From: an uncultured Bacteroidales bacterium
GTDB lineage: Bacteria; Bacteroidota; Bacteroidia; Bacteroidales; F082
Length of the DNA: 53,663 nt
Direction of reading: 5' to 3'
NCBI GenBank assembly: GCA_937896895.1
Contig: CALBNV010000052.1
Span: forward strand, 1-53,663
Shown here: positions 16,726 to 23,807 of the stretch, one piece after another
Numbering within the stretch: position 1 is the first letter of the stretch
How the letters are laid out: each line of letters opens with the position of its first letter
Notes under the pieces: model-generated
What the model was told of the DNA's origin: nothing
The model's input: the letters and a program-made list of their open reading frames with translations, nothing else
Databases searched by the model: none
Translations under genes and position numbers: made by a program

Positions 16726-16865
16726 AGACACTACTCCTTCATAAAAGACATCGAAATGATCTTCGCCACTGTATTGGGAAAGAAGATTAAGTATGCAGGT
16801 GAGGAAATTTAAAAAAGTATTTTTAATGAACTACTTATGCATCATCAAACGCATAACCCTCATAT

Positions 16866-17202
16866 TTGTTCTGGCCTTACTGGCCACTGCTGACACTGCT
16901 GACGCATGCGCATTTCGACCATATATACGGACTGCCTTCGCTTCTGGAGCGATTCCCCGATGTGGCGATATATACCAACGAATGGGGCAAACGGGCATTG
17001 GCGGACGCGAGGCTGAATATGTCGCTCTATCACGATTCGCCAGTGAGGGTTGACTGCCCCAATGTGCGCGTGTTGAAAGAGGGTGGTGACGAACCTGCCG
17101 CATTGCGACAAGACGCTGGCTCAATCTTCCGTAGAAAGGATTTTGAAGTTAGCTGAAGGGAAGTGCATATTTCCGGGGCATGAGGGACTTCGCCCACGAT
17201 AA
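16866..17202 (+). pseudogene. Metallo-beta-lactamase-fold hydrolase remnant, copy 1
   Basis: The frame from 16866 contains LLTHAHFDHIYGLPSLLERF, the HxHxDH zinc-binding motif of metallo-beta-lactamase-fold hydrolases, followed by PDVAIYTNEWGKRALADARL and SLYHDSPVRVDCPNVRVLKE. After a frameshift and probable deletion, the family C-terminus is recognisable from 17143 as LKLAEGKCIFPGHEG. The N-terminal about 60 residues and part of the C-terminal half are missing. A second decayed copy lies at 18288. Genes of this type are frequent beside sugar transferases in Bacteroidales glycan loci. Confidence 0.75.
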
Positions 17203-17230
17203 CGATGACGGCTTAGAGCTTAGAACTGAG
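17198..17230 (+). repeat. ACGATAACGAT / GCTTAGAGCTTAGA intergenic repeat
   Basis: CACGATAACGATGACGGCTT followed by AGAGCTTAGA precedes leader L2. Related tracts occur at 18547-18580, 22014-22078 and, degenerate, around 22766-22793 and 23175-23200. They mark joints between accessory genes in this array. Confidence 0.6.
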
Positions 17231-17238
17231 AGATGATG

Positions 17239-17312
17239 GTTAAGAATCGTTAATGTGTAAAGATTTTTCTTGGAAGTGCCTTCCGGGGCGGAGGAATGTG
17301 GTAACTTTGCAG
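17239..17312 (+). promoter_or_regulatory. Shared accessory leader L2
   Basis: GTTAAGAATCGTTAATGTGT starts at 17239 and TAACTTTG lies at 17302-17309, 63 bp further on. Between them, TTTTTCTTGGAA and CTTCCGGGGCGGAGGAATGT closely match leader L1. The leader drives the BRO-family gene at 17349, with about 39 bp between the -7 box and the ATG. Confidence 0.75.
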
Positions 17313-17348
17313 GTTGAATAAATGTGACAGAAATATCGAATAAGAAGT

Positions 17349-18230
17349 ATGAATGAGGTTCAGAAATCTATAGTCAAGTTGTTTGAAGATAAGCAGATAC
17401 GGGTAATCTGGCAGGAGGAGTCGGAGGAATTCTTTTTCTGCGTCAATGACGTTATCGTTGCATTGACCGATTCGGAGAATCCGACAAACTATCTCAAGCA
17501 GCTGCGGCACAGGGATTCGGAACTGTCGGAAGGATGGTTACAAATTGTAACCCCCCTTTTGGTGGATACGGCTGGCGGACCTCAGAAAATGAACTTTGCC
17601 ACATTGGCGGGAGTGTTCCGTATCATACAATCTGTTCCGAGCAAGAAGGCTGAGCCGGTGAAGAGATGGCTTGCCGCTGTCGGAGCCGAACGCATCAACC
17701 AGATGCAGGATCCAGAGAAGAGCATCGATCAGGCGGTGGCTGATTATCGGAGACTTGGCTATTCCGAACAATGGATCAACCAGAGGATTAAGACGATTGA
17801 AATCCGCAAGAAGTTGACAGATGAGTGGAGAAGAGGTGGAATATTGTCGGATGCCGATTATGCGATGCTGACCGATATCATCAGTAAGACTTGGAGCGGG
17901 CTGACCACAAGGGAGTACAAGAGATTTAAGGGACTCCGCAAGCAAAGTCTGCGCGATAATATGACCGATGTGGAACTGATGCTGAACGGATTGGCTGAAG
18001 CATCCTCTACTGCAATCAGCAAGGAGACAAATCCCGAAGGTTTTGTCGAAAACGCAGCGGTGGCGGTCAAGGGGGCGACGATTGCCAAGAATGCAAGGCA
18101 TGAGCTTGAGGCGGAACTCGGTCATTCCGTGATATCGAGCGAGAGTGCCATAGGTCACATAAACCTCGAGGACGAATTGCCTTTATCCCAAGGCAACTCA
18201 CTGTCGGACGATTCAAAAGGAACTTTTTGA
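17349..18230 (+). CDS. BRO-N domain protein (phage antirepressor-like)
   Basis: A 293-residue protein with an N-terminal BRO-N domain: IRVIWQEESEEFFFCVNDVI at about residues 17-36, then an NYLKQLRHRD...LQIVTPL stretch and the family-typical FATLAGVFRIIQSVPSKKAE at about 92-112. A long helical C-terminal region follows (DQAVADYRRLGYSEQWINQR onward). BRO-N domains occur in phage antirepressors and in DNA-damage-responsive DinD-type proteins, and they bind DNA. The gene is transcribed from shared leader L2 and is bracketed by two decayed copies of the same metallo-hydrolase gene, so it looks inserted into, or duplicated with, that locus. It could be a stand-alone regulator or the remains of a prophage. 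Confidence 0.75.
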   Translation: MNEVQKSIVKLFEDKQIRVIWQEESEEFFFCVNDVIVALTDSENPTNYLKQLRHRDSELSEGWLQIVTPLLVDTAGGPQKMNFATLAGVFRIIQSVPSKKAEPVKRWLAAVGAERINQMQDPEKSIDQAVADYRRLGYSEQWINQRIKTIEIRKKLTDEWRRGGILSDADYAMLTDIISKTWSGLTTREYKRFKGLRKQSLRDNMTDVELMLNGLAEASSTAISKETNPEGFVENAAVAVKGATIAKNARHELEAELGHSVISSESAIGHINLEDELPLSQGNSLSDDSKGTF

Positions 18231-18287
18231 AATAAGCAATGATGGACAACTTGTGGTCGCATCACAAATGTTAATTTGTTAAATCGG

Positions 18288-18550
18288 ATGCTTCACATTG
18301 ACTATATCACCAACTCAATTTTCAACTCCCGAACCTACATCCTCTCGGACGGTTCCGATAAGGTGTGATTAGTGGATTGGCTTGCCTTCACTCATAGAGA
18401 GGTTCCCCGATGTGGCGATATTCACCAACGAATGGGGCAAACGGGCATTGGCGGACGCGAAGCTGAATATGTCGCTCTATCACGATTCGCCAGTGAGGGT
18501 TGATTGCTCCAAAAGCAGTGATGCCTGGGCATGAGGGGGCTTCGCCAACG
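18288..18550 (+). pseudogene. Metallo-beta-lactamase-fold hydrolase remnant, copy 2
   Basis: ATG 18288 opens a 26-codon frame, MLHIDYITNSIFNSRTYILS then DGSDKV, which is a good N-terminus for an MBL-fold hydrolase, and then stops. From 18379 another frame gives GLPSLIERFPDVAIFTNEWG and continues through KRALADAKLNMSLYHDSPVR, nearly identical to copy 1. It ends with the C-terminal PGHEG at about 18532. The HxHxDH region between the two parts is deleted. About 110 bp (18404-18509) are a near-perfect direct repeat of 16948-17053. Confidence 0.75.
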
Positions 18551-18629
18551 ATAACGATACGCCTTTGGCTACGATAACCCTTCTACAAGCTCAGGGCAAG
18601 CTCAATTGTCAAGGTTAAGGTTAGGGTTT

Positions 18630-18704
18630 GTTAACAATCGTTAATGTGTAAAAGAAAATTCCCGAAAATATCTTCTGTGTCGGGAAAAAGTTGTAACTTT
18701 GCAG
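18630..18704 (+). promoter_or_regulatory. Shared accessory leader L3
   Basis: GTTAACAATCGTTAATGTGT starts at 18630 and TAACTTTG lies at 18694-18701, 64 bp on. The intervening TCTTCTGTGTCGGGAAAAAG matches the equivalent part of L4 and L5. The leader precedes the toxin-antitoxin pair; a 14-codon reading frame at 18751 lies between the -7 box and the toxin start. Confidence 0.75.
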
Positions 18705-18791
18705 CGTGAAATAATAAATTTTGATTATCAATTCTGATAATATAGTAATTATGATTACTTTTGTGAGAAATTCTATAACGGACTCGTACAA

Positions 18792-19118
18792 ATGAATGTG
18801 ACAACAGATAATGAGGTTTTATTGGAATTGTACACAACGGGAAAGTCGAACGATAAGAGGTACAAAAAATTATCAAAATCGACAATCTCCGGTTTCGTTA
18901 AGGCTGTGAACTTAATAAAGAACGCTAAACGCATTGAGGACTTGTTTCGATACAAGGGACTGAATTATGAAAGGCTGAAGGGTGACTTAAAGGACTTTGA
19001 GAGTGTGAGATGTGATAACAAATACCGATTGATGTTCAAGAGTAGCGCCTTGGGCAATTCGATTATAATAACTGAAGTTGAACTTTTTGAAATAACTGAC
19101 CACTATGGCTCACTTTGA
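18792..19118 (+). CDS. higB: HigB-type toxin (RelE/ParE superfamily)
   Basis: A 108-residue protein with the layout of HigB plasmid-maintenance killer toxins. It has an early YKKLSKSTISGFVKAVNLI helix, then LFRYKGLNYERLKGDLKDFE and the conserved strand SVRCDNKYRLMFKS, ending in a V/I-rich strand and DHYGSL. HigB toxins are ribosome-dependent mRNA endonucleases. The reverse gene order (toxin first) and the 14-nt overlap with the next gene, which encodes a HigA-like HTH protein, fit a higBA operon. It is driven by shared leader L3. HigA-type antitoxins usually repress their own promoter, so part of the leader may be an operator. Confidence 0.85.
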   Translation: MNVTTDNEVLLELYTTGKSNDKRYKKLSKSTISGFVKAVNLIKNAKRIEDLFRYKGLNYERLKGDLKDFESVRCDNKYRLMFKSSALGNSIIITEVELFEITDHYGSL

Positions 19119-20217
19119 TTTTTCTGAGGCTACTCCTTTTAGGGCAATACACGTTGGGGAGTACATTAAGGACGAACTGGATGCTCGTGCCATGCAGCAA
19201 AAAGAATTAGCTAAGATGACTGGCATTCAGGCATCTGTGTTGAATGATATCATTAAGGGTAAGAGGGATTTGACTGCAGAGCATTCTGTGCTGATTGGTA
19301 AGTCTCTCGGAATCAATGATGCTTTCTTCTATGATTTGCAGAAGCAGTATGATATGGATAAGGCCCGCCTGTCGGAACGTGTCGCTCAACAGGCAGCTGC
19401 CATCACTATTTGGAACGTGCTGAAGCAATACATTTCTGAGAGGTTCTTCAAGAAGATGGGGGTGCTGACTTCGGATATCAAGAAGGATGTGGAGACAATA
19501 TTTGAGATTTTCGGTGTGAATAACCTTGATGAGTTTCTGGTACTCCAGGAACGGGAGTCGAGAATTGCGTATTACAAGAAGTCTGAAAAACTGGTTACAA
19601 ATGAAACGGATTTGTTTTCTTGGAAATATTATAGTATGTATTTGGCCAGGAAGAAGCAAATGTCCGATGTCTTTGATAAGAAGAACATTGACTCGCTTTG
19701 TGAAGAGCTGAATGCGATTTTCGCAGAAAACACTGATGTCGTGAGAAGAACGGAGTTGGCGTGTGAGAGGGTCGGCATCAAGTTCCTGACGGTGAAAAAG
19801 GAAGGTCAGGTGCCTGTTGACGGGATGAGTTTTTGGCATGGTGCGAACCCTACTGTGGTGCTGACTATGCGTAGGGGTACCATCGACAACTTTGCCTTTG
19901 CGATGATGCATGAGTTGGGACATATCGTGTTGCACTTGAATGATGGTGGCAAGGTGTTTGTGAATATCTCAGACGAGGTGATGGAGAATATCTATGAGAA
20001 GGAGGCTGACGGTTTTGCAAGGGATAAACTGATTCCTGCCGATAAATGGAAGAGTTTCCGCCAGCGGACAAAGAACGTGTCTCCATATAGGATTCAGCCT
20101 CACATACGGCAGTTCTCCGAGGAGAATGGCATCAATGCCCAAGTGGTACTGGGAAGATATATGTTTGATACACATTGCTATAATGTAAAATCTACATTCG
20201 GAAGGAATATAAATTAA
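19105..20217 (+). CDS. higA: HigA-like antitoxin fused to an ImmA/IrrE peptidase domain
   Basis: A 370-residue fusion. Residues about 10-75 are an XRE helix-turn-helix of the HigA/VapA type (PFRAIHVGEYIKDELDARAM, then QKELAKMTGIQASVLNDIIK, GKRDLTAEHSVLIGKSLG). The C-terminal half is an ImmA/IrrE (DUF955) zinc-peptidase domain with FAMMHELGHIVLHL (HExxH type) and a downstream EKEADGFARDKLIP that supplies the third ligand. Antitoxins with a peptidase-like domain are known in HigA/XRE families and may couple antitoxin activity to a cleavage event. The gene overlaps the toxin by 14 nt. The middle about 130 residues are a helical spacer. Confidence 0.88.
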   Translation: MAHFDFSEATPFRAIHVGEYIKDELDARAMQQKELAKMTGIQASVLNDIIKGKRDLTAEHSVLIGKSLGINDAFFYDLQKQYDMDKARLSERVAQQAAAITIWNVLKQYISERFFKKMGVLTSDIKKDVETIFEIFGVNNLDEFLVLQERESRIAYYKKSEKLVTNETDLFSWKYYSMYLARKKQMSDVFDKKNIDSLCEELNAIFAENTDVVRRTELACERVGIKFLTVKKEGQVPVDGMSFWHGANPTVVLTMRRGTIDNFAFAMMHELGHIVLHLNDGGKVFVNISDEVMENIYEKEADGFARDKLIPADKWKSFRQRTKNVSPYRIQPHIRQFSEENGINAQVVLGRYMFDTHCYNVKSTFGRNIN

Positions 20218-20343
20218 GCGTTGACTCGCTTGTCCTGCAAGTCTGTTTCGTTTTTTCATTCATGTCCAAGATAGATGCGTTTGAAGCATACCCCACGCGG
20301 AAAGCGCTTGAGGTGTGCTTGAGTTTTTGTAACATTGTTGATT

Positions 20344-20544
20344 ATGACTTCCTCTTCCGAAACTCTTCTGATGCTTCTGCGTGCCGCCTTGGGTTCTCCG
20401 ACAGGTGAGGCGGTGGATCTGTCTGCCTTGAGTAAGGCGGACTGGTAGGCGTTGGTGGATACGTCGTTTGAGCAAGGCGTTGCTGCTATTGCAGTGGATG
20501 GCTTGGGCTGCGCCAACGAAAACGAAAACTGGAGCATCGGTTAA
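20344..20544 (+). pseudogene. Nucleotidyltransferase-family N-terminal remnant
   Basis: From ATG 20344 the frame reads MTSSSETLLMLLRAALGSPT, then LSALSKADW followed by TAG. In the same frame it continues ALVDTSFEQGVAAIAVDGLG up to a stop at 20544. This pattern (short helical start, W-x-A-L, QGV-x-x-xA-x-DG) resembles the first 65 residues of the nucleotidyltransferase proteins (NTP_transf_5-like) common in Bacteroidales glycan loci. The rest of the gene is absent. The 3' end merges into AACGAAAACGAAAACTGG and leader L4. Confidence 0.5.
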
Positions 20545-20614
20545 GAATCGTTAAAGTGTAAAGATTTTTTCTTGGAATTGGCTTCCGTGTCGGGGAAAAG
20601 TAGTAACTTTGCAC
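20540..20614 (+). promoter_or_regulatory. Shared accessory leader L4
   Basis: GTTAAGAATCGTTAAAGTGT starts at 20540 and TAACTTTG lies at 20604-20611, 64 bp on, with TTTTTTCTTGGAATTGGCTT in between as in L1. The leader precedes the DUF4143-type ATPase at 20674. Confidence 0.75.
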
Positions 20615-20673
20615 TGAAAAAATAGTGGTGAATCACTACTGAATTTGCAGTAAGTAAAGGCGCTTTTTGAGAT

Positions 20674-22005
20674 ATGATGATAGAACGGAATAAATATCTG
20701 AGCCAATTGATGGCCAAACGCTGGAACGGTAAAGTGAAAATCATTACCGGTATCAGGCGATGCGGTAAGTCGTTTCTGCTTTCCAATATCTATAAGCAGG
20801 CATTGATGGAAGAGGGTGTGAGTGAGGATTGTTTCGTGGAAATTGCCCTTGATAAGAAGAAGTGGTTGAAGTACAGAAATCCCAATGAACTGTATGACTA
20901 CGTGTTGGCGCATACGAGTGACCCGAGGAAACGGTACTATGTCTTTATTGACGAAATCCAACTGTCGTACAAAGTAAAGAATACTGACATGGATGACAAT
21001 CTGGTGCTGGAGGAGGACAGAGACTTGCTTTATACAACGTTCTATGACGTGCTGAATGACTTGATGGAGCGTGAGAATCTGGATGTGTATGTGACAGGAA
21101 GCAACAGCAAGATGCTGTCGAGGGATATTGTCACCAACTTCCGCGACCGTGGCAGCGAGATAAAGGTTTGTCCGCTGTCACTTTCTGAGTTCTATGGCTT
21201 TGCCGGTCTTGAGAAGGTGGACGCTTTGGAGCAGTATCTGCAATATGGCGGTATGCCATTGGCTGTATTGGAGAAGGATGAGAAACTGAAACGAAAGTAT
21301 TTGATTGATTTGCACAAGAATGTATATCAGAAAGATATAGTGGAGCGTTATAAACTGAAGGACGATGTGGTGTTGAGTGCATTGGTTGATGCTATGGCCT
21401 CGGCCGTAGGTTCGCTCACGAATCCGCACAGGTTGGCATCAACTGCCGGCTCGCTGCTTGGGGCTTCAACTTCAGATAATACGATAAAGAACTATCTTGA
21501 CTATCTTGAGGATGCATTTCTGTTTCAGAGTGCAAAAAGGTGGAATGTGAAAGGAAGAAAGTATTTTGATAAGATACAGAAGTATTATGCCGTGGATCTG
21601 GGATTGAGGAATGCAAAGCTTAACTGGCGTCAGACGGAACGTTCGCATCTGCTGGAAAACTTGATTTACAACGAGCTTGTCGGATGCGGGTATCAAGTGG
21701 ATGTCGGCATCGTGGAGGTGGACAAGATTATTAATGGAAAACGCGACCGTGGTCAGTATGAGATTGATTTTGTGGTAAATACTGGTGTCGGAAAGGTGTA
21801 CATACAATCGGCTCTGAATATAGATACTCCGGAAAAGAAGGCGCAGGAGACTTTCTCGCTCAGGAATACAGGCGACTTCTATCGCAAGATTGTGGTGCTG
21901 GACGGCAGTTCTCTGCCTTGTGCTGATGAGGATGGCGTGATTTATACCGGCATCATCCCGTTCCTGCTCGGTGGAGTGATGGAAGAGCTGGTGGAGGAGA
22001 TTTGA
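20674..22005 (+). CDS. AAA_14/DUF4143 ATPase
   Basis: A 443-residue protein of the AAA_14 plus DUF4143 family. Walker A is GIRRCGKS (residues 26-33), Walker B is FIDEIQ (91-96), and sensor-like VTGSNSKMLSRDIVTNFRDR follows. The DUF4143 part (about 190-440) contains FYGFAGLEK, YLQYGGMPLAVLE and a terminal YEIDFVVNTGVGKVYIQSAL that resembles a PDDEXK-type core. These are widespread, often multi-copy accessory ATPases with no settled function. The gene is intact, has leader L4, and is the parent-like paralogue of the broken copy at 22202, to which it aligns along the length that remains. Confidence 0.85.
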   Translation: MMIERNKYLSQLMAKRWNGKVKIITGIRRCGKSFLLSNIYKQALMEEGVSEDCFVEIALDKKKWLKYRNPNELYDYVLAHTSDPRKRYYVFIDEIQLSYKVKNTDMDDNLVLEEDRDLLYTTFYDVLNDLMERENLDVYVTGSNSKMLSRDIVTNFRDRGSEIKVCPLSLSEFYGFAGLEKVDALEQYLQYGGMPLAVLEKDEKLKRKYLIDLHKNVYQKDIVERYKLKDDVVLSALVDAMASAVGSLTNPHRLASTAGSLLGASTSDNTIKNYLDYLEDAFLFQSAKRWNVKGRKYFDKIQKYYAVDLGLRNAKLNWRQTERSHLLENLIYNELVGCGYQVDVGIVEVDKIINGKRDRGQYEIDFVVNTGVGKVYIQSALNIDTPEKKAQETFSLRNTGDFYRKIVVLDGSSLPCADEDGVIYTGIIPFLLGGVMEELVEEI

Positions 22006-22013
22006 CCTGCGGT

Positions 22014-22078
22014 ACGATAACGATACGCTTCGCTACGATACGCTTCGCTACGATAACGATAACGGCTTATGGCTTAGA
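22014..22078 (+). repeat. ACGATACGCTTCGCTACGAT repeat tract
   Basis: TACGATAACGATACGCTTCG, CTACGATACGCTTCGCTACG and ATAACGATAACGGCTTATGG run in series, then GCTTAGAGCTTAGAG. This tract fills the gap between two ATPase genes and precedes leader L5. Its TACGAT...GGCTTATGG end is shared with the left flank of the four-helix-bundle gene at 22794. Confidence 0.7.
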
Positions 22079-22091
22079 GCTTAGAGGGGTT

Positions 22092-22163
22092 GTTAACAAT
22101 CGTTAAAGTGTAAAGAAAATTCTGGAAATCAACTTCTATGTCCGAAAAAAGCAGTCTTTGCAG
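22092..22163 (+). promoter_or_regulatory. Shared accessory leader L5 (degenerate -7 box)
   Basis: GTTAACAATCGTTAAAGTGT starts at 22092. The downstream CTTCTATGTCCGAAAAAAGC matches L3/L4. The -7 region reads CAGTCTTTGCAG instead of TAACTTTGCAG, so the promoter looks damaged, in keeping with the broken gene it serves. Confidence 0.65.
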
Positions 22164-22765
22164 CGGAAATTATTGTATATTTATATTGAAATGTCCGCTA
22201 TATGATTATAAATCGTGATAGATATCTGCAAAGGCTTATCGCCAAGAAGTGGAATGGCAAGATTAAGGTCATAACCGGCCTTCGTCGTTGTGGCAAGTCA
22301 TATCTGCTGAATAATCTGTTTGTAGAGCACCTTCTGAGCGAGGGCGTCAAGCAGGCTGACATCATAATGCTGGCTCTGGACGAGGCGGCAAATGCCAAGT
22401 ATCGCAACCCCTTGGAACTTGGCCAGCATATCCGTCAACTGACTTCAAACAAGCGACACAAATACTATGTGCTGCTTGATGAGATTCAGAAGGTGGAGAA
22501 CATAAAGAATCCTTACCTGCCCGCTGATTCTGACGAGATGATTGGGTTCGTGGATGTGCTGCTGATATAATGAAGCTGCCGAATGTGGATGTGTATGTCA
22601 CGGGATCGAATTCGAAGATGCTGTCGAAGGATGTCGTGACGGAGTTTCGTGACAGGGGTGATGAGATACACGTCTGCCCGCTTACGTTCGATGAGTTTTA
22701 TGCTGCATACCAAGGAGAGAAGCGTCACGCTTGGAGGAATTTGTTAGCGATGACTGTTCGCTGAC

Positions 22766-23200
22766 GCTACGATGCGTTTCACTACGATGGCTTATGGAAG
22801 ATTGCGAAAAGAAGACAAGAAACTTTAGGAAGTACCCGGTTTATCAGACCGCTGTCGAGTACGCCACTTATATATACCAAGTTACAAGTAAGATGCCTTG
22901 GTTTGAGAAGAAAGGGCTTTGTGACCAGTTGCAACGTGCGGTTGTTTCTATCAGTAGCAACATTGCTGAAGGTGCAGCCCGACCCCCAGATGCAGACTTT
23001 GCTCATTTTCTTGACATATCGCTTGGTTCCGCTTACGAAGTCGAGACGCAATTGACTATAGCAAGGAATGTAGGCTATTTGGACGAGGACACATTCTTAG
23101 AGATGGATAAAAGGCTTCAGTCAATAGAAAAGCAACTGACTGCATTTATTAGTTCTATCCGAAAGTCATCGTAGCCGAAGGCGTATCGTCATCGTCATCG
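22766..23200. mobile_element. Possible small element: four-helix-bundle gene with inverted ACGAT-type ends
   Basis: The left flank TACGATGCGTTTCACTACGA and the right flank CGTATCGTCATCGTCATCGT are oppositely oriented versions of one repeat type, enclosing only the four-helix-bundle ORF. The unit lies within an otherwise recognisable ATPase gene. No transposase is present and no target-site duplication is obvious; about 500 bp of the host gene are missing, so replacement by recombination between repeats is as likely as transposition. Confidence 0.35.
22794..23174 (+). CDS. Four-helix-bundle protein (S23/23S rRNA intervening-sequence type) inside the ATPase wreck
   Basis: A 126-residue four-helix-bundle protein (PF05635, TIGR02436). 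It has FRKYPVYQTAVEYATYIYQV, LCDQLQRAVVSISSNIAEGA, FAHFLDISLGSAYEVETQL and IARNVGYLDEDTFLEMDKRL. Members were first seen as ORFs in 23S rRNA intervening sequences and are also encoded alone or as Avd accessory proteins of diversity-generating retroelements. No reverse transcriptase is present here. I chose ATG 22794 (MEDCEKKTRNF). The gene lies between pieces of a DUF4143 ATPase. A 9-bp inverted repeat, GCTACGATG (22766-22774) against CATCGTAGC (23167-23175), and further ACGAT/ATCGT repeats flank it. The role is unknown. Confidence 0.85.
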   Translation: MEDCEKKTRNFRKYPVYQTAVEYATYIYQVTSKMPWFEKKGLCDQLQRAVVSISSNIAEGAARPPDADFAHFLDISLGSAYEVETQLTIARNVGYLDEDTFLEMDKRLQSIEKQLTAFISSIRKSS

Positions 23201-23522
23201 TGCGAAGCTCTGTGGTGCCTTACCATTGGAAGACGGAGGATGGCAAGACCGTCCATTCGCAGCTTGAGATAGATTTCGTAGTGAACAAGGGCTTTCAGCG
23301 GTACTATATCCAGTCGGCACTCAACGTTGACTCCAAGGAGAAGCGGGAGCAGGAGACTGCCTCTCTGAACAGGGTCAGTGACTCGTTCCGGAAGATTGTG
23401 GTGGTGAAGGATGATATCATTCCCTGGACGGATGAGTCGGGTATCACTTATGTGGGCATCAAGGAGTTTCTGCTCAAGTACGTTGAGAAGTTGTAGAGCT
23501 TATAGATTAGAGTTTAAGGTTG

Positions 23523-23596
23523 GTTACGAATCGTTAAACCGCACAGAAATTTTCCTGAAACATCTTCCATGTCAGAGAAAAGTCGTAGTTTTGCAG
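23523..23596 (+). promoter_or_regulatory. Shared accessory leader L6 (diverged)
   Basis: GTTACGAATCGTTAAACCGC starts at 23523 and TAGTTTTG lies at 23586-23593, 63 bp on. CATCTTCCATGTCAGAGAAA in between matches the other leaders. It precedes a wrecked ATPase gene at 23630. Confidence 0.65.
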
Positions 23597-23629
23597 CTGT
23601 AAAATCTACGGCTGTAAAAAATCGTGTAT

Positions 23630-23777
23630 ATGAAGAGGTTTTATGATAGAGAACACGAAATGTCCCGGTTGAAGGAGGTCCAGCGTCAGGCATTTCACCG
23701 TGTTCATGGATGAGTTTCAGGAGTGGGACAATGTGAATGCCAGGGTGTTCAGCGATATACAGAAGCCTATAGGTTAG
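23630..23777 (+). pseudogene. Archaeal-type ATPase remnant
   Basis: ATG 23630 opens MKRFYDREHEMSRLKEVQRQ, the N-terminus typical of ATPases of the PF01637/DUF234 group, but the Walker A region is missing. In a shifted frame from about 23692, FTVFMDEFQEWDNVNARVFS then DIQK is the Walker B region of the same family. A stop follows at 23777. The gene has suffered at least one large internal deletion and a 3' truncation. Confidence 0.7.
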
Positions 23778-23807
23778 AGGTCTCCTCCAAGAACGAAATA
23801 AAATTTT

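Larger units (their letters stand above)
22202..23496 (+). pseudogene. Disrupted AAA_14/DUF4143 ATPase
   Basis: Three pieces of one ATPase paralogous to the gene at 20674. Piece 1, 22202-22566, has Walker A GLRRCGKS and Walker B LLDEIQ and ends at VDVLL. A one-base loss near 22563 shifts the frame, and piece 2, about 22564-22737, continues DIMKLPNVDVYVTGSNSKML through FDEFYAAYQGEKRHAWR. The next about 170 codons are gone; a four-helix-bundle gene and ACGAT-type repeats occupy that space. Piece 3 resumes at about 23206 with VVPYHWKTEDGKTVHSQLEI and runs to the normal end, FLLKYVEKL. The gene cannot make a functional ATPase. Confidence 0.88.

Noticed and set aside
16793..17053. 86-codon frame with a signal-peptide-like start before the metallo-hydrolase remnant
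   Set aside because: The hydrophobic start leads into out-of-frame hydrolase sequence, so it is probably a by-product of the decayed gene.
22014..22078. Possible CRISPR array in the ACGATAACGAT repeats
   Set aside because: The units are 6-20 bp, without regular spacers, and no cas gene is present.
22794..23174. Accessory protein of a diversity-generating retroelement
   Set aside because: The four-helix-bundle protein resembles Avd, but no reverse transcriptase, template repeat or variable repeat was seen in the surrounding region.
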